Assembly (NCBI GenBank): GCA_028532985.1
Contig: JANCIK010000016.1
Location: 1 to 64,000 of the forward strand
DNA from: Stropharia rugosoannulata
Lineage: Eukaryota > Basidiomycota > Agaricomycetes > Agaricales > Strophariaceae
Reading direction: 5' to 3'
Length of the DNA: 64,000 nucleotides
Shown in pieces: positions 34,750 to 46,847 of the stretch (position 1 is the stretch's first letter; the number at the start of each line of letters is the position of its first letter). A program made the translations under genes and the position numbers. The notes below the pieces were generated by a model. That model saw only the letters and a program-made list of their open reading frames with translations. It was not told where the DNA came from and searched no databases.

Positions 34750-35772
34750 ATGGAGCGAAGAAAAACAGACTACTCTTCTGTCTTCCCAACAATGAACACT
34801 ATTCAGACGAACCTTCGCGCTGCTCCTTTCACTCTCGCACCTTTAAATTCCCTGGATGGGATCGTCTTGAGTGTTTCACCCCTTCACTATGAACTAAATA
34901 GAAAGGATTTCAGCTCATTCATGCAACCTAACGGGCAGCTCGGATACTGCCTCGACCATAACGCGACCATGGCGCTTTGGTGGACTATACAACAACTTAG
35001 TGAAACTATCGAAGCTGCAGCTAGGCCAGAGGCCCTAACAGAGTTAAGCGCATATACCTCAGGATATTATGGAATACCTATGCGTCTTTTCGACAACCTT
35101 GGGTTGCCACCTCCAGACATTTTATTTGTCGCCTCACAGAACATGCACAGCGCGTTGTACTTGATAGGCCCAATCTCCACCATCGAAAATCTGTGGTACG
35201 ATTTACAACAAGTTGCTCGAGATGCTACCATGTGGATTCAGACTGCGCGAATTCGCTCCAGCTTCCTGCACAATGGAGGGGGTTGGTGTTGGAATACCAA
35301 GGAAGGGAGAGACGCATTGGATATTGAACGTGATCAAGAACTTGAAGGTCAGAATTATATCAACAACGCCTACCTCACCACTAAATTCATTGCAGAACTG
35401 TTGAGAAATACAAAGAACATGAGTTTAAACACTTCAACAGAGTCCCTGGACGGCCAAACATCAGACAGCGACGACTGCGACATGGACATCAGTAATAATT
35501 TTGCTCAGCAGCTTTGCAACAAACTTAACGAGGTTTTCAATCACGATCGCTCTAAAAGCTCCGACTGCCGTGTCAACTCCTGTACGACGATTGTTTTGCA
35601 CCCTAAGCTCTCTAAATTCATTAAGAACAATCCAGGGTACGATGTATACGGGGGAGACGCGATCATAGACGACTTAGTCGACGAAGAACCACCGGTTTCT
35701 CCTCTAATGATCGACGATGTGGAGAACTTTGCACGAGAATTATTTAACGAAGAAGCCTTTACACATATTTAG
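34750..35772 (+). CDS. extra 340-codon ORF of the gypsy element, unknown function
   Basis: This ORF is in sense orientation, starts 10 bases after the pol terminator at 34737-34739, and ends 32 bases before the 3' LTR. It therefore fills the place where envelope or accessory genes sit in other retroelements. It is fully open although gag-pol has five stops. The protein starts MERRKTDYSSVFPTMNTIQT, has a middle with ELSAYTSGYYGIPMRLFDNL and IGPISTIENLWYDLQQVARD, and an acidic C-terminus (DDLVDEEPPVSPLMIDDVEN). No signal peptide, membrane helix, zinc knuckle or coiled coil is obvious, so it does not look like an envelope protein. Base use differs from pol: two 60-base samples were 52% and 47% G+C against 40% in a pol sample. 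I do not recognise the family. Capture of a host gene is one inference. Confidence 0.8.
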   Translation: MERRKTDYSSVFPTMNTIQTNLRAAPFTLAPLNSLDGIVLSVSPLHYELNRKDFSSFMQPNGQLGYCLDHNATMALWWTIQQLSETIEAAARPEALTELSAYTSGYYGIPMRLFDNLGLPPPDILFVASQNMHSALYLIGPISTIENLWYDLQQVARDATMWIQTARIRSSFLHNGGGWCWNTKEGRDALDIERDQELEGQNYINNAYLTTKFIAELLRNTKNMSLNTSTESLDGQTSDSDDCDMDISNNFAQQLCNKLNEVFNHDRSKSSDCRVNSCTTIVLHPKLSKFIKNNPGYDVYGGDAIIDDLVDEEPPVSPLMIDDVENFARELFNEEAFTHI

Positions 35773-35789
35773 ACGTAGTATGTTCTCGA

Positions 35790-35804
35790 AGACTGGGGGG
35801 GGTA
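35790..35804 (+). other. gypsy polypurine tract region
   Basis: A run of eight G just before TA and the 3' LTR start at 35805 fits the plus-strand priming site of LTR elements. Confidence 0.65.
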
Positions 35805-36584
35805 TGTTAGGGATTACTAGCCTTCTCAAACAAAGAAACATTATTATAAATAAGAAACCTATTTATTATTTAAACACCTGAAACAGAAATAAGCGCCCAC
35901 TATCTATTTATAAAAAAACCTGTGCTCAAAGGACATCACATATATGTTTGCAAAGAATAGCATTTAGGCTGTACATCTCAAACATGTTTTAAACACAAAT
36001 ACACAGCCTCATACTACTAGTATAAAAGCACATTTCAGATGTATTAGAATACAACTTAATCTTATACCACCATCATCTCCTCCACTTGAGTGAGTCTCTG
36101 CCATTGCAGACAATCAGAACACTGAAATCACTTATTCTAATACAGTAAAGTTCTGCTTGCACTAGCTAGTATTACTTTACAAGTCTATACTAACCCACTA
36201 ACCTTAATAATTAACTAACAGGCTCTAATAGTCGCGCTCTACCACCCAGTAAGCGCTCGTAACAAGTAACTACAGTACATAATTAGTTACACTCTTTGTA
36301 TTCCGTGCCACAAGCCATAATACATAGTAAATCACGCTTAAGCGCCCGTTAAGCGCCCAAGCTCGTAGCACGCCGTTCACGCTCTCAACAACGCGTACTC
36401 ATCGTGCCACAATACATCCACATTACTCACACATCTATTAAGCGCCCGTTAAGCGCTCGTGCTCGTTACACGCCTCATACACGTTAAGCGCCCGTTCAAC
36501 GTCGTGCCACAATCCACGTACTATTAGTATCTTCATTGGAAGACACCAACGTTAATTGTTCACTTAAATTCACGAACCATAACA
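35805..36584 (+). repeat. gypsy 3' LTR
   Basis: 780 bp; no difference from 27111-27890 was seen on reading. It ends ATAACA before the target duplication GCCGC. Confidence 0.92.
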
Positions 36585-36589
36585 GCCGC

Positions 36590-39500
36590 AGCCCGGATGT
36601 TTGCTCAGACCAAGACCATTGCCCCCGATTCACTCATTTCACTCATTTCCGAGGAGTACGAGCGCCAGAAAACCCAGCGCAACAGGTGCTATGGTGGCTC
36701 GAAGTCGAAGGACAGTGACAAGGACGAGGCACTCGCTGTAGGTCACACGTCGAAGGGCGGCAAGGGCAAGGCAAAACTACCCCGTGGTGTATGCTGGAAC
36801 TGCGGCGAGAAAGGTCACTACAAGGACAAGTGCCCCAAGCCCGCAAAAGACGACAAGGGCAAAGGGAGTTCCGCCAAGAAGACCACAGAAGCTACAAATG
36901 CTGTAGCAGCTGGCGATTCCGATGCAGACAGCGATTGTGTGCTGGCTGCAGATAGCGATGTCGAGGATTCCGACTCCGACTCTTGCTCTGTGGATCTTGC
37001 TTCTATTTCTGGCTCTGACTCTGATTCTGAGACTGACGACTCTGATTGCGAGAGCAGCGTGGCTAACACTAGCGACTGGTTCTCTGACGATGAGGATGGT
37101 GAGGTGGACAACGTTGAGCACTGCTCCGACGGCAGCTGGGACAGAATTTCTGATGGGGAAGACATGCAGTCAGCCAGTGATTCCGAGGACTCACTCTCCG
37201 AGGTTTTGGCTACTCACCCCACTTCGGAAACCCCAGACGCTGCCTGCATAAACCTCATGGACTCTGGTACATCCCGACACATCTCCCCGTACCGTGATGA
37301 CTTCGAAAACTTCCACGAAATCCCTCCGAAAGCCTTGCGCGCTGCAAACAAGGGCAACTTCAGTGCTACGGGCGTGGGAAGTATCACGATAGACATACCA
37401 AATGGGGTCGATATCACCAAACTCCGTCTTGACGAGGTCTTGTATTCTCTGGAGGCGGGCTACACTCTTGTGTCAGTTGGGAAGCTTGATGAGCTTGGGT
37501 TTACGCTCACATTCGGAAACGGGAAGTGTACCATCACTGGGCCAGACGGCGAGCACATGGGACAGCTTCCGAAATCTTCAAAGGGCCTGTATCGCTTCAT
37601 GATGGAAGGCGACATTGTAAATGCGGTGGATACTATCACGTTGGATCAGTTTCACCGACGAATGGGCCATATCTCACCTGTGGTTGCGCAACGGCTTGTT
37701 GCCAACAAGTTTGTGACTGGAGTTCGTCTTGAGGACACCCCAGCCGGCGAACCTTTCTTCTGCAAGTCCTGTGTGTACGCGAAGGCTACGAGAAAGCCTG
37801 TCTCTCGTGAGCGCGAGGGGGAGCGTGCGGCCGAATTTGGTGGCGAGATACACTCTGATCTCTGGGGACCAGCACCTATACGCACGAAGGGCGGAAAGCG
37901 TTATTACATCACCTACACGGATGACAAAACTCGACTCACCAACATTGACTTCTTGAAGAAGAAATCGGAGACCTTCAACTCATACAAGGAGTACGAGGCC
38001 TGGGTGGACACACAGCATGGCGTGAAGATCAAGATATTGCACTCTGATCGGGGCGGCGAGTACGAGGGGAAGGAATTCACACTTCATCTCAAGAAACGCG
38101 GCACGCATGCGAAGCGCACTGTTCACGACACCCCACAGCATAACAGCGTTGCGGAGCGGCGAAACCGAGTCATCATGGAGCGCGTGCACGCATTGTTGCA
38201 TGCCAGCGGCCTTCCGAAATCTCTCTGGGCCGAGGCAGCGCGGCACGTAGTGTGGTTACTCAATCGCACTTCAACTAAGGCTGTTGACGGCAAGACGCCA
38301 TACGAAGCTGCTTACGGAAAGAAGCCCGACCTCAGCAAGGTTCGGGAATGGGGCGAGAAGGTCTGGGTACGGGTTGAGGGCGGTACAAAGCTGGGAGGAC
38401 GGGTACGGCAGGGCAGGTGGATGGGCATTGATGAGAACTCGAAGGGCGTGAGGGTATACTGGCCGGAAAAGGGTACTGTCTCCGTGGAACAGAACGTCTA
38501 CTACGACAAGACGGGAGCACTGTCAGCCCCTCATCTCGAGGGGGAGCCACATCAGCCGCCGATAATGCTCGAGATGGATGCTGACAAACATACCTCGAAT
38601 CCGACAGCACCAGCTGCTTCCAGAGCATCCACGGCACCCCCAGATCACTCGACAAAGCTTGAGGAGCCTGCCGAGGACCCGAAGCGATCCAAACGCATTC
38701 GCAAACCGTCGCAGCGCGTACAGGATGTGCTTGAAGGGCGTGGTACCATGGGACAAGGGGCCGGGAAGCTAGTCGCAACGGGCATTCAATTACCATCTAC
38801 GCCAGAGCAGGTCTCGAGTGTGAGCGCTGACTCCAACGCTGCAGACTCCGTGCCCATGACCGAGCTAGCTGAAGTCTCGATGGCCGTGGATTTCGTGGAG
38901 GAATATGCTATGGCGGCCGAGATCAGCGAGGTCGAGGCACTCGAGCCTACGTCACTTACCGATGCACAGGCGCGGCCGGATTGGCCACTGTGGGAGGCGG
39001 CTATTCAGGAGGAACTGTCGGCACTACGAACTGCAGGAACATGGGAGCTAGTCAACGCACCCAAGAACGCCAACATTGTAGGCTCGAAGTGGGTTTTTCG
39101 GGCCAAGAAGGATGCGGCAGGGAATGTCGTGAGGTACAAGGCGCGTCTGGTCGCGCAGGGGTTCTCGCAGGTTCCAGGGGTCGATTATTTCGATACATTT
39201 GCGCCCGTGGCGCGTCTATCTTCTATCCGGACTGTCCTCGCAATTGCGGCTGCAGAGGACCACGAGATTCATCAAATCGACATTAAAGGGGCTTATTCAA
39301 ATGGGGTACTCACCTCAGACGAAATCATATACATGCAGCAGCCCCCCGGTTACCCATCCCCTTCGTCTTCTGGCATGGTTTGCAGGTTGAAGAAAACCCT
39401 ATATGGCTTGAAGCAATCTGGGAGGAGGTGGTATCAGAGGCTGGTCGAGATCATGGTGAAGGAGCTAGGATTTACTAGGTGCGAGGTGGACCAGGCTGTG

Positions 39501-40511
39501 TTCTTCAGGAGATGTGGCGACGGAGACTTCATGGTGGTACTGGTGCATGTTGATGACTGTACCATTGTGGGATCAACAAACGATCTCATCACTGATTTCA
39601 AACTCAGCATCACGCGGCACGTGGACATCACGGACTTGGGCGAAATTCACTGGATTTTGGGCATCGAGGTGCGCCGTGATCGAGAACGGCACTCCATACA
39701 TCTCTCACAATGTTCCTACATTAACTCTATACTCACGCGATATAATCTTGCGGATTTACGGCCCGTTTCCATCCCAATGGAAACAAATATTCATTTTTCG
39801 ACTGCACAAAGCCCATCTACCACGGAAGAAATAGCAAAAATGCGGCACGTGCCATACCACGAGGCTGTTGGATCTCTCATGTACGCAGCGCAGGGTACGC
39901 GCCCAGATATTGCTTATGCTGTTCAGACTGTCTCGAGATACTCACGCAATCCTGGCGAAGCGCATTGGACTGCTGTTAAGCGGATTTTTCGGTACTTAAA
40001 GGGGACTATTGATCTTTGGCTTACATACGGCTCTCAGGCGACAGAATTAACCGGTTACGCGGATGCCGATGGGAATATGGCCGAAGATAGGCACGCTATT
40101 TCTGGCTACGCATTTTTATTGCACGGCGGAGCTGTTTCTTGGTCCGCTAAACGCCAGGAAATTATTTCACTGTCAACCACGGAAAGCGAGTATGTTGCAG
40201 CAACATATGCGGCTAAGGAAGCACTTTGGCTTCGTTCCCTTATATCCCAAATTTACGACACATCTCTGGCAGCTACAACTCTATTTTCAGACAACCAATC
40301 AGCCATCGCTCTTACGAAAGATCATCAATATCACGCACGCACGAAACACATTGACATCCGCTTCCATTTTATCCGCTGGATCGTCGAGAACGGATCCCTT
40401 CGTCTTGTGTATTGTCCTACGGACGAGATGGTTGCTGACACGCTTACTAAGGCACTGCCTTCGCCTAAAGTCAAACATTTCGCACGTGAGCTTGGGCTCG
40501 TGTCGATTTGA
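36590..40511 (+). CDS. copia gag-pol, C-terminal part (zinc knuckle to RNase H), open
   Basis: The frame resumes after the gypsy target duplication; the first ATG is at 36597 (1304 codons counted from it). Domains: CCHC knuckle CWNCGEKGHYKDKC (residues 66-79), a long Asp/Ser-rich linker, protease (INLMDSGTSRHIS), GAG-pre-integrase HHCC (HRRMGHISPVVAQRL ... CKSCVYAKA), integrase core (GGEIHSDLWGPAPIRTKGGK, HSDRGGEYEGKEF), reverse transcriptase (WVFRAKKDAAGNVVRYKARL; VLVHVDDCTIVG with the catalytic DD) and RNase H (GYADADGN, SLSTTESEYVAATYAAKEAL, ending in KHIDIRFHFIRW). No stop is present, so the element was probably functional when the gypsy element hit its gag. Now only the part after the break could be made, and it lacks a promoter. 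Confidence 0.92.
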
Positions 40512-40518
40512 GGGGGAG
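40510..40518 (+). other. copia polypurine tract
   Basis: TGAGGGGGAG-type purine run overlaps the stop of pol and abuts the 3' LTR at 40519. Confidence 0.65.
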
Positions 40519-40944
40519 TGTTGGATTTCCGAGAGGCAAGGACAAATAACGACACGAGGATTGCCGCCGCCACGCGGAGTTCTTTCTGTGTCAAATGTAT
40601 ATTTTTAGCACTCTCGTTACCTATGCAATTGCTAGCTTCGATTACTAGCTATTTAACTACACGTTCATACGTACTTAAAAACCTTTTACTCTTCATGTTT
40701 CTTACTACTTGTGAATGCTCTTCTCAAGCTCTTATTCTTCTCATTTTCAGTATATAATGTTGTGTACAAATCTGCTACACCTCAGTCGTTTGCACCCTCT
40801 TCGAGGCAACGAGCTGAGGTGAGCACAAGTTCTTTTACTCATATTTATGTACTCGTATTTACATGACTTTGTAGGCTATTCTTACAGGTAAATACATAGT
40901 CGTTTGCACCCTCTTCGAGGCAACGAGCTGAGGCTATTCTTACA
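40519..40944 (+). repeat. copia 3' LTR
   Basis: 426 bp, one base different from the 5' LTR by eye, followed by the target duplication CCTCC. Confidence 0.92.
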
Positions 40945-40949
40945 CCTCC

Positions 40950-42858
40950 CTCACCTTGCCTGTTCGCAGCTCACCCCTCCTGAATATATCCTGCTCTGCA
41001 CAATGCCTGTCGCCTCCCGCCATGCACCCCACCTTGCAGCGACCCTCATCGCGCTGTTCTGCTCCGTCGGTGGCTGTGTGCATTGGTCCCACGCCTGATG
41101 ACCACTGTGACGCCGCCCCGTCTCTTTCTCCTCCCTTCCTCATTTTTCTGGATATCCATCCCGCCCTGCTGTCCCCCGCCTACGCTTCTGCAACGTCTGC
41201 TTCGTCGACCACTTCCGTTACAAGTTCTCACCCCCAGGCTATGTTGGTCGGCCTGCCTCTATATGTCTGCCTGTCGCGGCCTTCTCCTCTCCCCAGCCCT
41301 CCTCCTGCTTGTCTCGGGCTTCAACCCGGGACCCAATTGCTATCCTGTCTGGACAGAAATTAATCCCTAACAAGGACAAGCCTGGGAACGTGTTGAGCGT
41401 GGACCTTAAGGAAGGCGAGCACAGTAAGCGATAGCACGGACATGGCCCCTAAGGCATACAAAGTTGAGAAGATAAACCCATAAATGTGCGAGCATTGAAG
41501 TTATTTAATTCTGTATATACACCTCTCGCGTCTGGGAGAACAGTGCGTCTGCCAGTTTTAATGGCACCTGCTTTGCACCAGACGAGATCCGGTGAATGGG
41601 GCTTCAGGTATGTTATATGTCTAGATTCATGGAGACAAACTTACCTTATCCTTCACTGCAGCACCCCTACTCACGTCCCCGAAACTTTGCTACCCGTATA
41701 TGCACTGTTTACATGCTAGAGAAGGCATACTTAGTACGGGTCAGCAGGGCTACTTGTTTATTGGTGTATGACCATTCGCCATTCTGCAGGGACTACCAAC
41801 ACTACTGCGCACACAGGAAGAAAGATCTGTAGAAAAGATGTAAATTAGTTAGTATTTAGTCACAATAAATACAAATTACTTGCCCATATGCTCACATTTC
41901 AAACGGAGAGAAACAGCTTTCAGACTTCGAAGGTATGTTAGCTGGAAGTACCTGTAGTACTTGACTGGCCAAGTGACCTTCTTGTCGTTTAGGTACATGA
42001 TCAGGTGTCGCTGCTCTCGACGGCACTCATTGGCCTAATAATTGACGTAAGTTAGCTAGTTGATAGTCATTGTTAATACAAAATACTTACCTACATGAGT
42101 ACAGAAGTTGTTGCGGACCTTTATGTATCACCTGTATTACCGTATATAGAGCGCAAGCAATAAAAATTTATCTTCTACTTAAAATTGTGGGATACATGTA
42201 GCGACGTGACCGGCCTAGACACAATCATAGATTCCAGTCCTCTTGCATTGCCCGCGGATGTTACTGATCTTCTTGCCCGGACATATCAAACTGGACTTGT
42301 GAGATGATCTTCCTCGTTGAAGCATTTAATTCCACCTACACAGTGCTTCGTCTTCCAGCGCTCTAATGGTGGTTTCTCCTCCAGGTTCCCAAAAACAGGC
42401 GTCAGTGTGAGGCGTAGAGTAAAGTACTAAAGCTCTGATCTTAGCGCTTACCTCCGCCCAAAGCCAAACACATAATCGACATGGTCGTTATTAAAAGCAC
42501 TGTCCTCGTCAACAGATTCCAGCCGTTACCCAGCTGCAAATTCACTGCCTCAGCTCTCATCCACAACCCTGCGTCCAGTTCACCAGGTGAACTGGACACA
42601 ACTTCACCCTATACAGCACACGACTCCTTAGCTCGACAACTGGTGGTATACAATTGTTACTCCCATCTGCTCCCCTCCGAATCATCACATATCCGGCTGA
42701 AGCACTACTTGCAGACTCGCACCGCCGTTGTCAGGAGAGGCACTCTCTGAGATGACGGGTAGGTAGCGCAAGAGCAAGGCATGTACAACGCGGGATGTGC
42801 AGGAAGAGGAGAGCAACTCGGGGTAGACATGGGTGCGGAGATGCGGGTTGGTGGTTAT
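40950..42858. other. intergenic, GC-rich then AT-rich; no gene recognised
   Basis: The first 400 bases are pyrimidine-rich with short open frames on both strands but no recognisable protein. From 41500 the DNA is AT-rich with intron-like pieces and no frame that could be supported. Confidence 0.3.
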
Positions 42859-42863
42859 GGTAC

Positions 42864-43276
42864 TGTTAGAGTACGGGTTCAAAATACCAATATATTCCTT
42901 TAATTTCTAAATACACTAATCCTTACCGCTATACCAATATAGAACTTAAGTCGATCACTACGAGATACCTCAGCAGCTGACACAATAGGTAATCCTTTTG
43001 TGTCTTAAGACTTACGTTCTATTGTACAGCTAATTGAACTTAGGTTCACGCAGGTTGAGTATTAAAAGTGGATGCCCCTTGTTCTGAGGGGCCTCCTCCT
43101 TATATACATTCTTGACAATTTTATCTAGTACATTCTGAAGAGTTCTTTATCTATCTAGGACTATGTATGTGGATACGGGCTCCTCAAGGCTAATCCCGTC
43201 GATACTTCTTAGCTAAAAATAACTACTGCGTATCTACGCCGTTGAGTCTCTAGCTTAGATACTAATATACATAACA
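42864..43276. mobile_element. solo LTR, 413 bp
   Basis: Begins TGTTAGAGTACGGG and ends ATATACATAACA, the TGTTA...TAACA termini of gypsy-type LTRs. It is flanked by a perfect 5-bp duplication GGTAC (42859-42863 and 43277-43281). No internal retroelement sequence is present, so it is best explained by LTR-LTR recombination. Its interior does not resemble the 780-bp LTR at 27111. Element orientation is not fixed by the termini. Confidence 0.8.
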
Positions 43277-43281
43277 GGTAC

Positions 43282-44750
43282 CCGGATAGGGGACACAACA
43301 TGCCCATGAGGATAGAGGGCGGGCAGGGGACGCACAGAAAACAAGGAGGAAGGGGTAGTCGTAGGTACTGAAAGGCGGGATCATGGACGGAGAGGGATGG
43401 ACGCGGGGGGGCAAATTGAGGAGAAGGGGAGAATGTCATAGTTTATGTGACAGGATTCACAAGACTGGACAGACACACCAATAAAACGACTGAAGGTAAC
43501 GGCCATCGCAACACCATCGTCCACGTTGCATGAACAGACTCACTGTACTATAGAAATATTCCCTTTGGCTGTTGCACGCCTTCGCGTCATTGCCTCGGTG
43601 CGGACATCTGGGGAGGGACGGACAGGGAGAGGGTGCAGGCACGGAGCCAGCCCTCCTACGTGAAGTTAAGCCGCGAAAAGACTCTGTCAGTGTGTGATAA
43701 GTTAGATGGGGTATGGCTCAAAAGACCAGCTGAGAATACATGCAAGATCATACACGGCCGGACAGGTCGACGAAACCACGCGCTCTACTGTCCAATGTAA
43801 TAAGACGATCTATGCTCAAAGTCGCATAGAGTGCAAGGGAATAGCTAATTATTCCCATCACCCAGAACGTAAGAGTGACGAGCAGAGTGCGAATCGTAGT
43901 GGAGAACTCTCTTGTTGCTTGTGCGCGTCCCAGTTCGGGTGTGTAAGCGGAGTGGGGGCGAGGCCGGAGTGTACAGTGCCGGGGCGAGGGAGGAGAAGGG
44001 CACAACCAATGCAGTTTGCGTGTTGGCAGGTATTGACACGCGCGGATGGCCTCACGGCGGGGACTCAGGAGGAACGACATGGGGACGCCTGTGCAGATGG
44101 AGGGAGGGCAGGGGCCGCGGGCAAACAGAAAGAACTCGGTGAGTACAGGGCAAGTCAGGTGGTCTTGAGTGCGGCGCCTCGCAGGAGCAATTGAGAGGGT
44201 GGCAGATCCAAATGCAGCGAAGAACCACAGCGCCATTGAATGTCACAGGACAAGTACATAAAGGGAGGGGTCGACGACATGAAACGCAGTACGCGGGATA
44301 GACGGGACTGGCCGTGACGACGTGACTCGCCTCGACGGCACATGACATGACAAGAACATGACCAGTATGTCACCCTTGCGCACCGTCCGGCGCAAGTCTG
44401 GCGTCTGCAATTTCCAGAGTGCGCATACAGTGTTCTCGGAGTCACTCCCCACGGAGTCGATGAGTGCAGAGCTCAACGTAACAGCGTCGTATCAGTATCA
44501 CTGATGCATTGTATCGGGCCTTGTCTAGGGTCTTTCCTACCTACCCATACCGTAACCCAGAAGTGTCGTCTTGTTTCTGAGTCGACTGGTTAGCATCCCT
44601 GTATACGTAAAATATGCTTCAAGCCCAGGCATACAAAGACTATGATCAGATATTGTTAAATAATATTGTAAAATAATACAGCTTTCTATCGAGACTAATG
44701 TACACTCGTATACCGTAAATATTTGTTTCTGACTCGATATATCTCGTCAA
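43282..44750. other. GC-rich patch with partial internal duplication, no gene recognised
   Basis: Open frames on the minus strand (for example 43748-44236) show no known family. About 43303-43350 and 44093-44140 resemble each other (GGGCAGGGGACGC against GGGCAGGGGCCGC with similar flanks), suggesting an old local duplication now separated by other sequence. Confidence 0.3.
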
Positions 44751-46017
44751 TTAGACCTTTGTCTCCGCATAGCCAATTGCTCTTGCACTTGCACTACCTG
44801 AGAGGTTTTGTGAGGTCGTCTCCGAGAAGGCTCCCCCATTAAACTCCAAGTCGCTTATGTGTGGTGCTCTACCAGCAACATCTGGATTCCGAGTAGCAAG
44901 GGCTACTCGGGCAACCATGATCGTTGGGGCAGCTCCCTAATAAGACAAATCAATAAACATATTTGGAGTAGTCACGGGTGTTGAAAAATACACATACTGC
45001 GGTTATTGAAAACAAAGGGGTTGTAAATTCCTCCAAGTCAGTAATAATAGTTTCGCTGGACATGGAGGCAGGTACAATGCCTTGAATTGTGTAGAAGAGC
45101 GAGACTAAAGTATAGGCAACTGCTGATTGTACAATGGCGTCTAGAATAGTAAAAATGTACGCCTCTGCAGATTTGTCTTGGTACCTTGCGATACGGAGTA
45201 GATACGGTACGCAATAAATGAGGAGGTTAGCAGGGTAGAACCAACAGACATGAATATCGCTGAGGATAGAAGATGGTTAAGGAGAGCCGCAACTTTTGGT
45301 GCTGGTCTGAGGTTATTTATACAGGCGATGATTATGGCGGAAAGATTTAATGCTACAGCATATGTAAATAAAAAAGAGACTGACACGAATAAATGACACT
45401 TGCCTACTTCTGCCAGTATAAATGTCAGGGGCAATGCAATAGAGCGGATAGACTGCCCCCATACATGGTAACAGCGCCAGGTCTGACAACAATAAGCATG
45501 CAATAAATGTGAAATAATACATCACATACCAGTAGGCCATCTGCAAGAGTTAAGAGTACGAGGGTACCACAGTCGTTAACCAAAACAGCCCAGCTTATTG
45601 CAAGATCCTTGTTTATGGTGACAAATACCCCGTCAATTGACACGCCAATTGACGCCAGAAAGGCGTGCCGCGTGGTGATCCATTCAGTTGTAGTCAGCAC
45701 AATGTTAACAGCAAATAACACTGTGATTGTCGCAAGTATGGTCATGTTTCCCCTTGATACGCCCTTTCTGTTCACTATCTAATATTTGGAATAAAATTCA
45801 AGGGTTTCATAAGGAAGACTCACAATAAATATACATTGTATATACGTAAATCATGGAATACATCCCTATTCAGCAAGTCGGAATTTGTTAATAAAACACG
45901 AACACCGATTAAATGTACCGAATAATAGCATGTTAAACATTGCAGCATTAAAAGCTGTTGCTACAAGACTGTACTCCATTGAATGTGAGGAAGTCCGGAA
46001 CTATTGGAGGACGACAT
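44751..46017 (-). pseudogene. multi-pass membrane protein, broken paralog 2
   Basis: Homologous to the gene at 2446-3719 along its length: SLVATAFNAAMFNMLLFG, NRKGVSRGNMTILATITVLF, LLTLADGLL, RCYHVWGQSIRSIALPLTFI, SVGSTLLTSSFIAYRIYSVS, and last exon GAAPTIMVARVALATRN with stop at 44751. Exon 1 has 99 bases where paralogs 1 and 3 have 100, putting the ATG at 46017 out of frame. A second one-base loss lies after KTNLQ (about 45160-45175), where 50 bases replace the 51 of paralog 1. The intron after the AEVG segment uses a GC donor (GCAAGT). An ATG inside exon 1 could start in frame, but the second lesion would remain. Function of the family is unknown. Confidence 0.75.
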
Positions 46018-46847
46018 ATCGAGGATGAAAGAGTTAGTGGGCCTAACATTGAAGACAAATGGGCCCTCTTATGCAATCGGATTTGGGGCTATTGTGGGAT
46101 AGTGGAGCATAGTTAATTATGGAAACGAACCTCTCTGGCCTGCTATTGGTTGCAACTAGTTGCTGTTCCCACAAACGTTAAATAAAAATATAGTAAGTTT
46201 ATTTCCGTATGATAGTTATGCACGATATCCCACGGAGGTCATTTCCCAATGAGCCGACTGTCTGCTATAGTACTTAGGTCATCTAAAAAACACAGACATG
46301 AACACAGTGGACCAGTGGTACCGTCATACAATGGGTGCATAGAAGGAACGTTTCGGATGTGCCCAATAATAATGGAATTTTTGCTTAACAAAGGTAATAT
46401 TTTTATCGCCCAACTCTTTAGGCATGGCATTGCTTCGGATGGGAGGCTGTGCTTAATTAATCTGAAACGTTCTCCACCCAGTGGGAACTGGACAGATAAC
46501 CACCTACATAGAATCATTACTGAGAAGGATGCTTGCATCACAGATCATACGTTGGTATAGATTATCTTATACACGAAGCTGATACGCTAATTCAGGCAAT
46601 ATGGTTGATCTGTATGAAGCAGATGCTTCAGATTACAAGCTTGCCACAAATAGCTCGTATTATCTATATATTCTTAACGCGCTCCCAGTGAGCGATTCCC
46701 GCACTCCATTAGGGGAGCGTGTGCCGCGTTCGCTCCGCATATATGCGCTCTTCTCAATGCGAATCATGTAGAAAGTGTGAGGAGTATTCATAGCGGCGCC
46801 CATGCGGGAACTCGGATGTATGTGGTGTCCTAGACGGACTGCATATG
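46018..46847. other. intergenic between membrane paralogs 2 and 3
   Basis: AT-rich, no gene recognised. It separates the 5' end of paralog 2 from the 3' end of paralog 3. Confidence 0.3.

Larger units (their letters stand above)
27111..36584 (+). mobile_element. Ty3/gypsy chromovirus-type LTR retrotransposon with extra 3' ORF
   Basis: 780-bp LTRs (27111-27890 and 35805-36584; TGTTAGGG...ATAACA) appear identical by eye. Target duplication is GCCAC (27106-27110) and GCCGC (36585-36589), differing at one base. The internal part has gag, then pol in gypsy order (protease, reverse transcriptase, RNase H, integrase) ending in a chromodomain, so it belongs to the chromoviruses. Five stops and one frame change close gag-pol. 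An intact 340-codon ORF fills the space between pol and the 3' LTR. It lies inside the copia gag in the same orientation. Confidence 0.93.
25999..40944 (+). mobile_element. Ty1/copia LTR retrotransposon split by a Ty3/gypsy element
   Basis: LTRs at 25999-26424 and 40519-40944 (426 bp, TGTTGG...TTACA) are flanked by the 5-bp duplication CCTCC (25994-25998 and 40945-40949). By eye the LTRs differ at one base (A near 26050 against G near 40570), so insertion is recent. Without the inserted element, gag and pol form one frame of about 1516 codons (26482-27110 plus 36590-40511); bookkeeping shows the frame is preserved across the nested insertion. Domain order is gag, CCHC knuckle, protease, integrase, reverse transcriptase, RNase H, which defines the copia superfamily. 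Confidence 0.93.

Noticed and set aside
41310..41345. NPGP string in a plus-strand frame, as in 2A peptides of non-LTR elements
   Set aside because: The preceding residues lack the DxE needed for 2A, and no retroelement coding region follows.
42864..43276. Second copy of the 780-bp gypsy LTR
   Set aside because: Only the TGTTAG and TAACA termini agree; length and interior differ, so it is another family.
43748..44236. Minus-strand open frame of 162 codons in the GC-rich patch
   Set aside because: No recognisable protein, overlapped by comparably long frames on the other strand.
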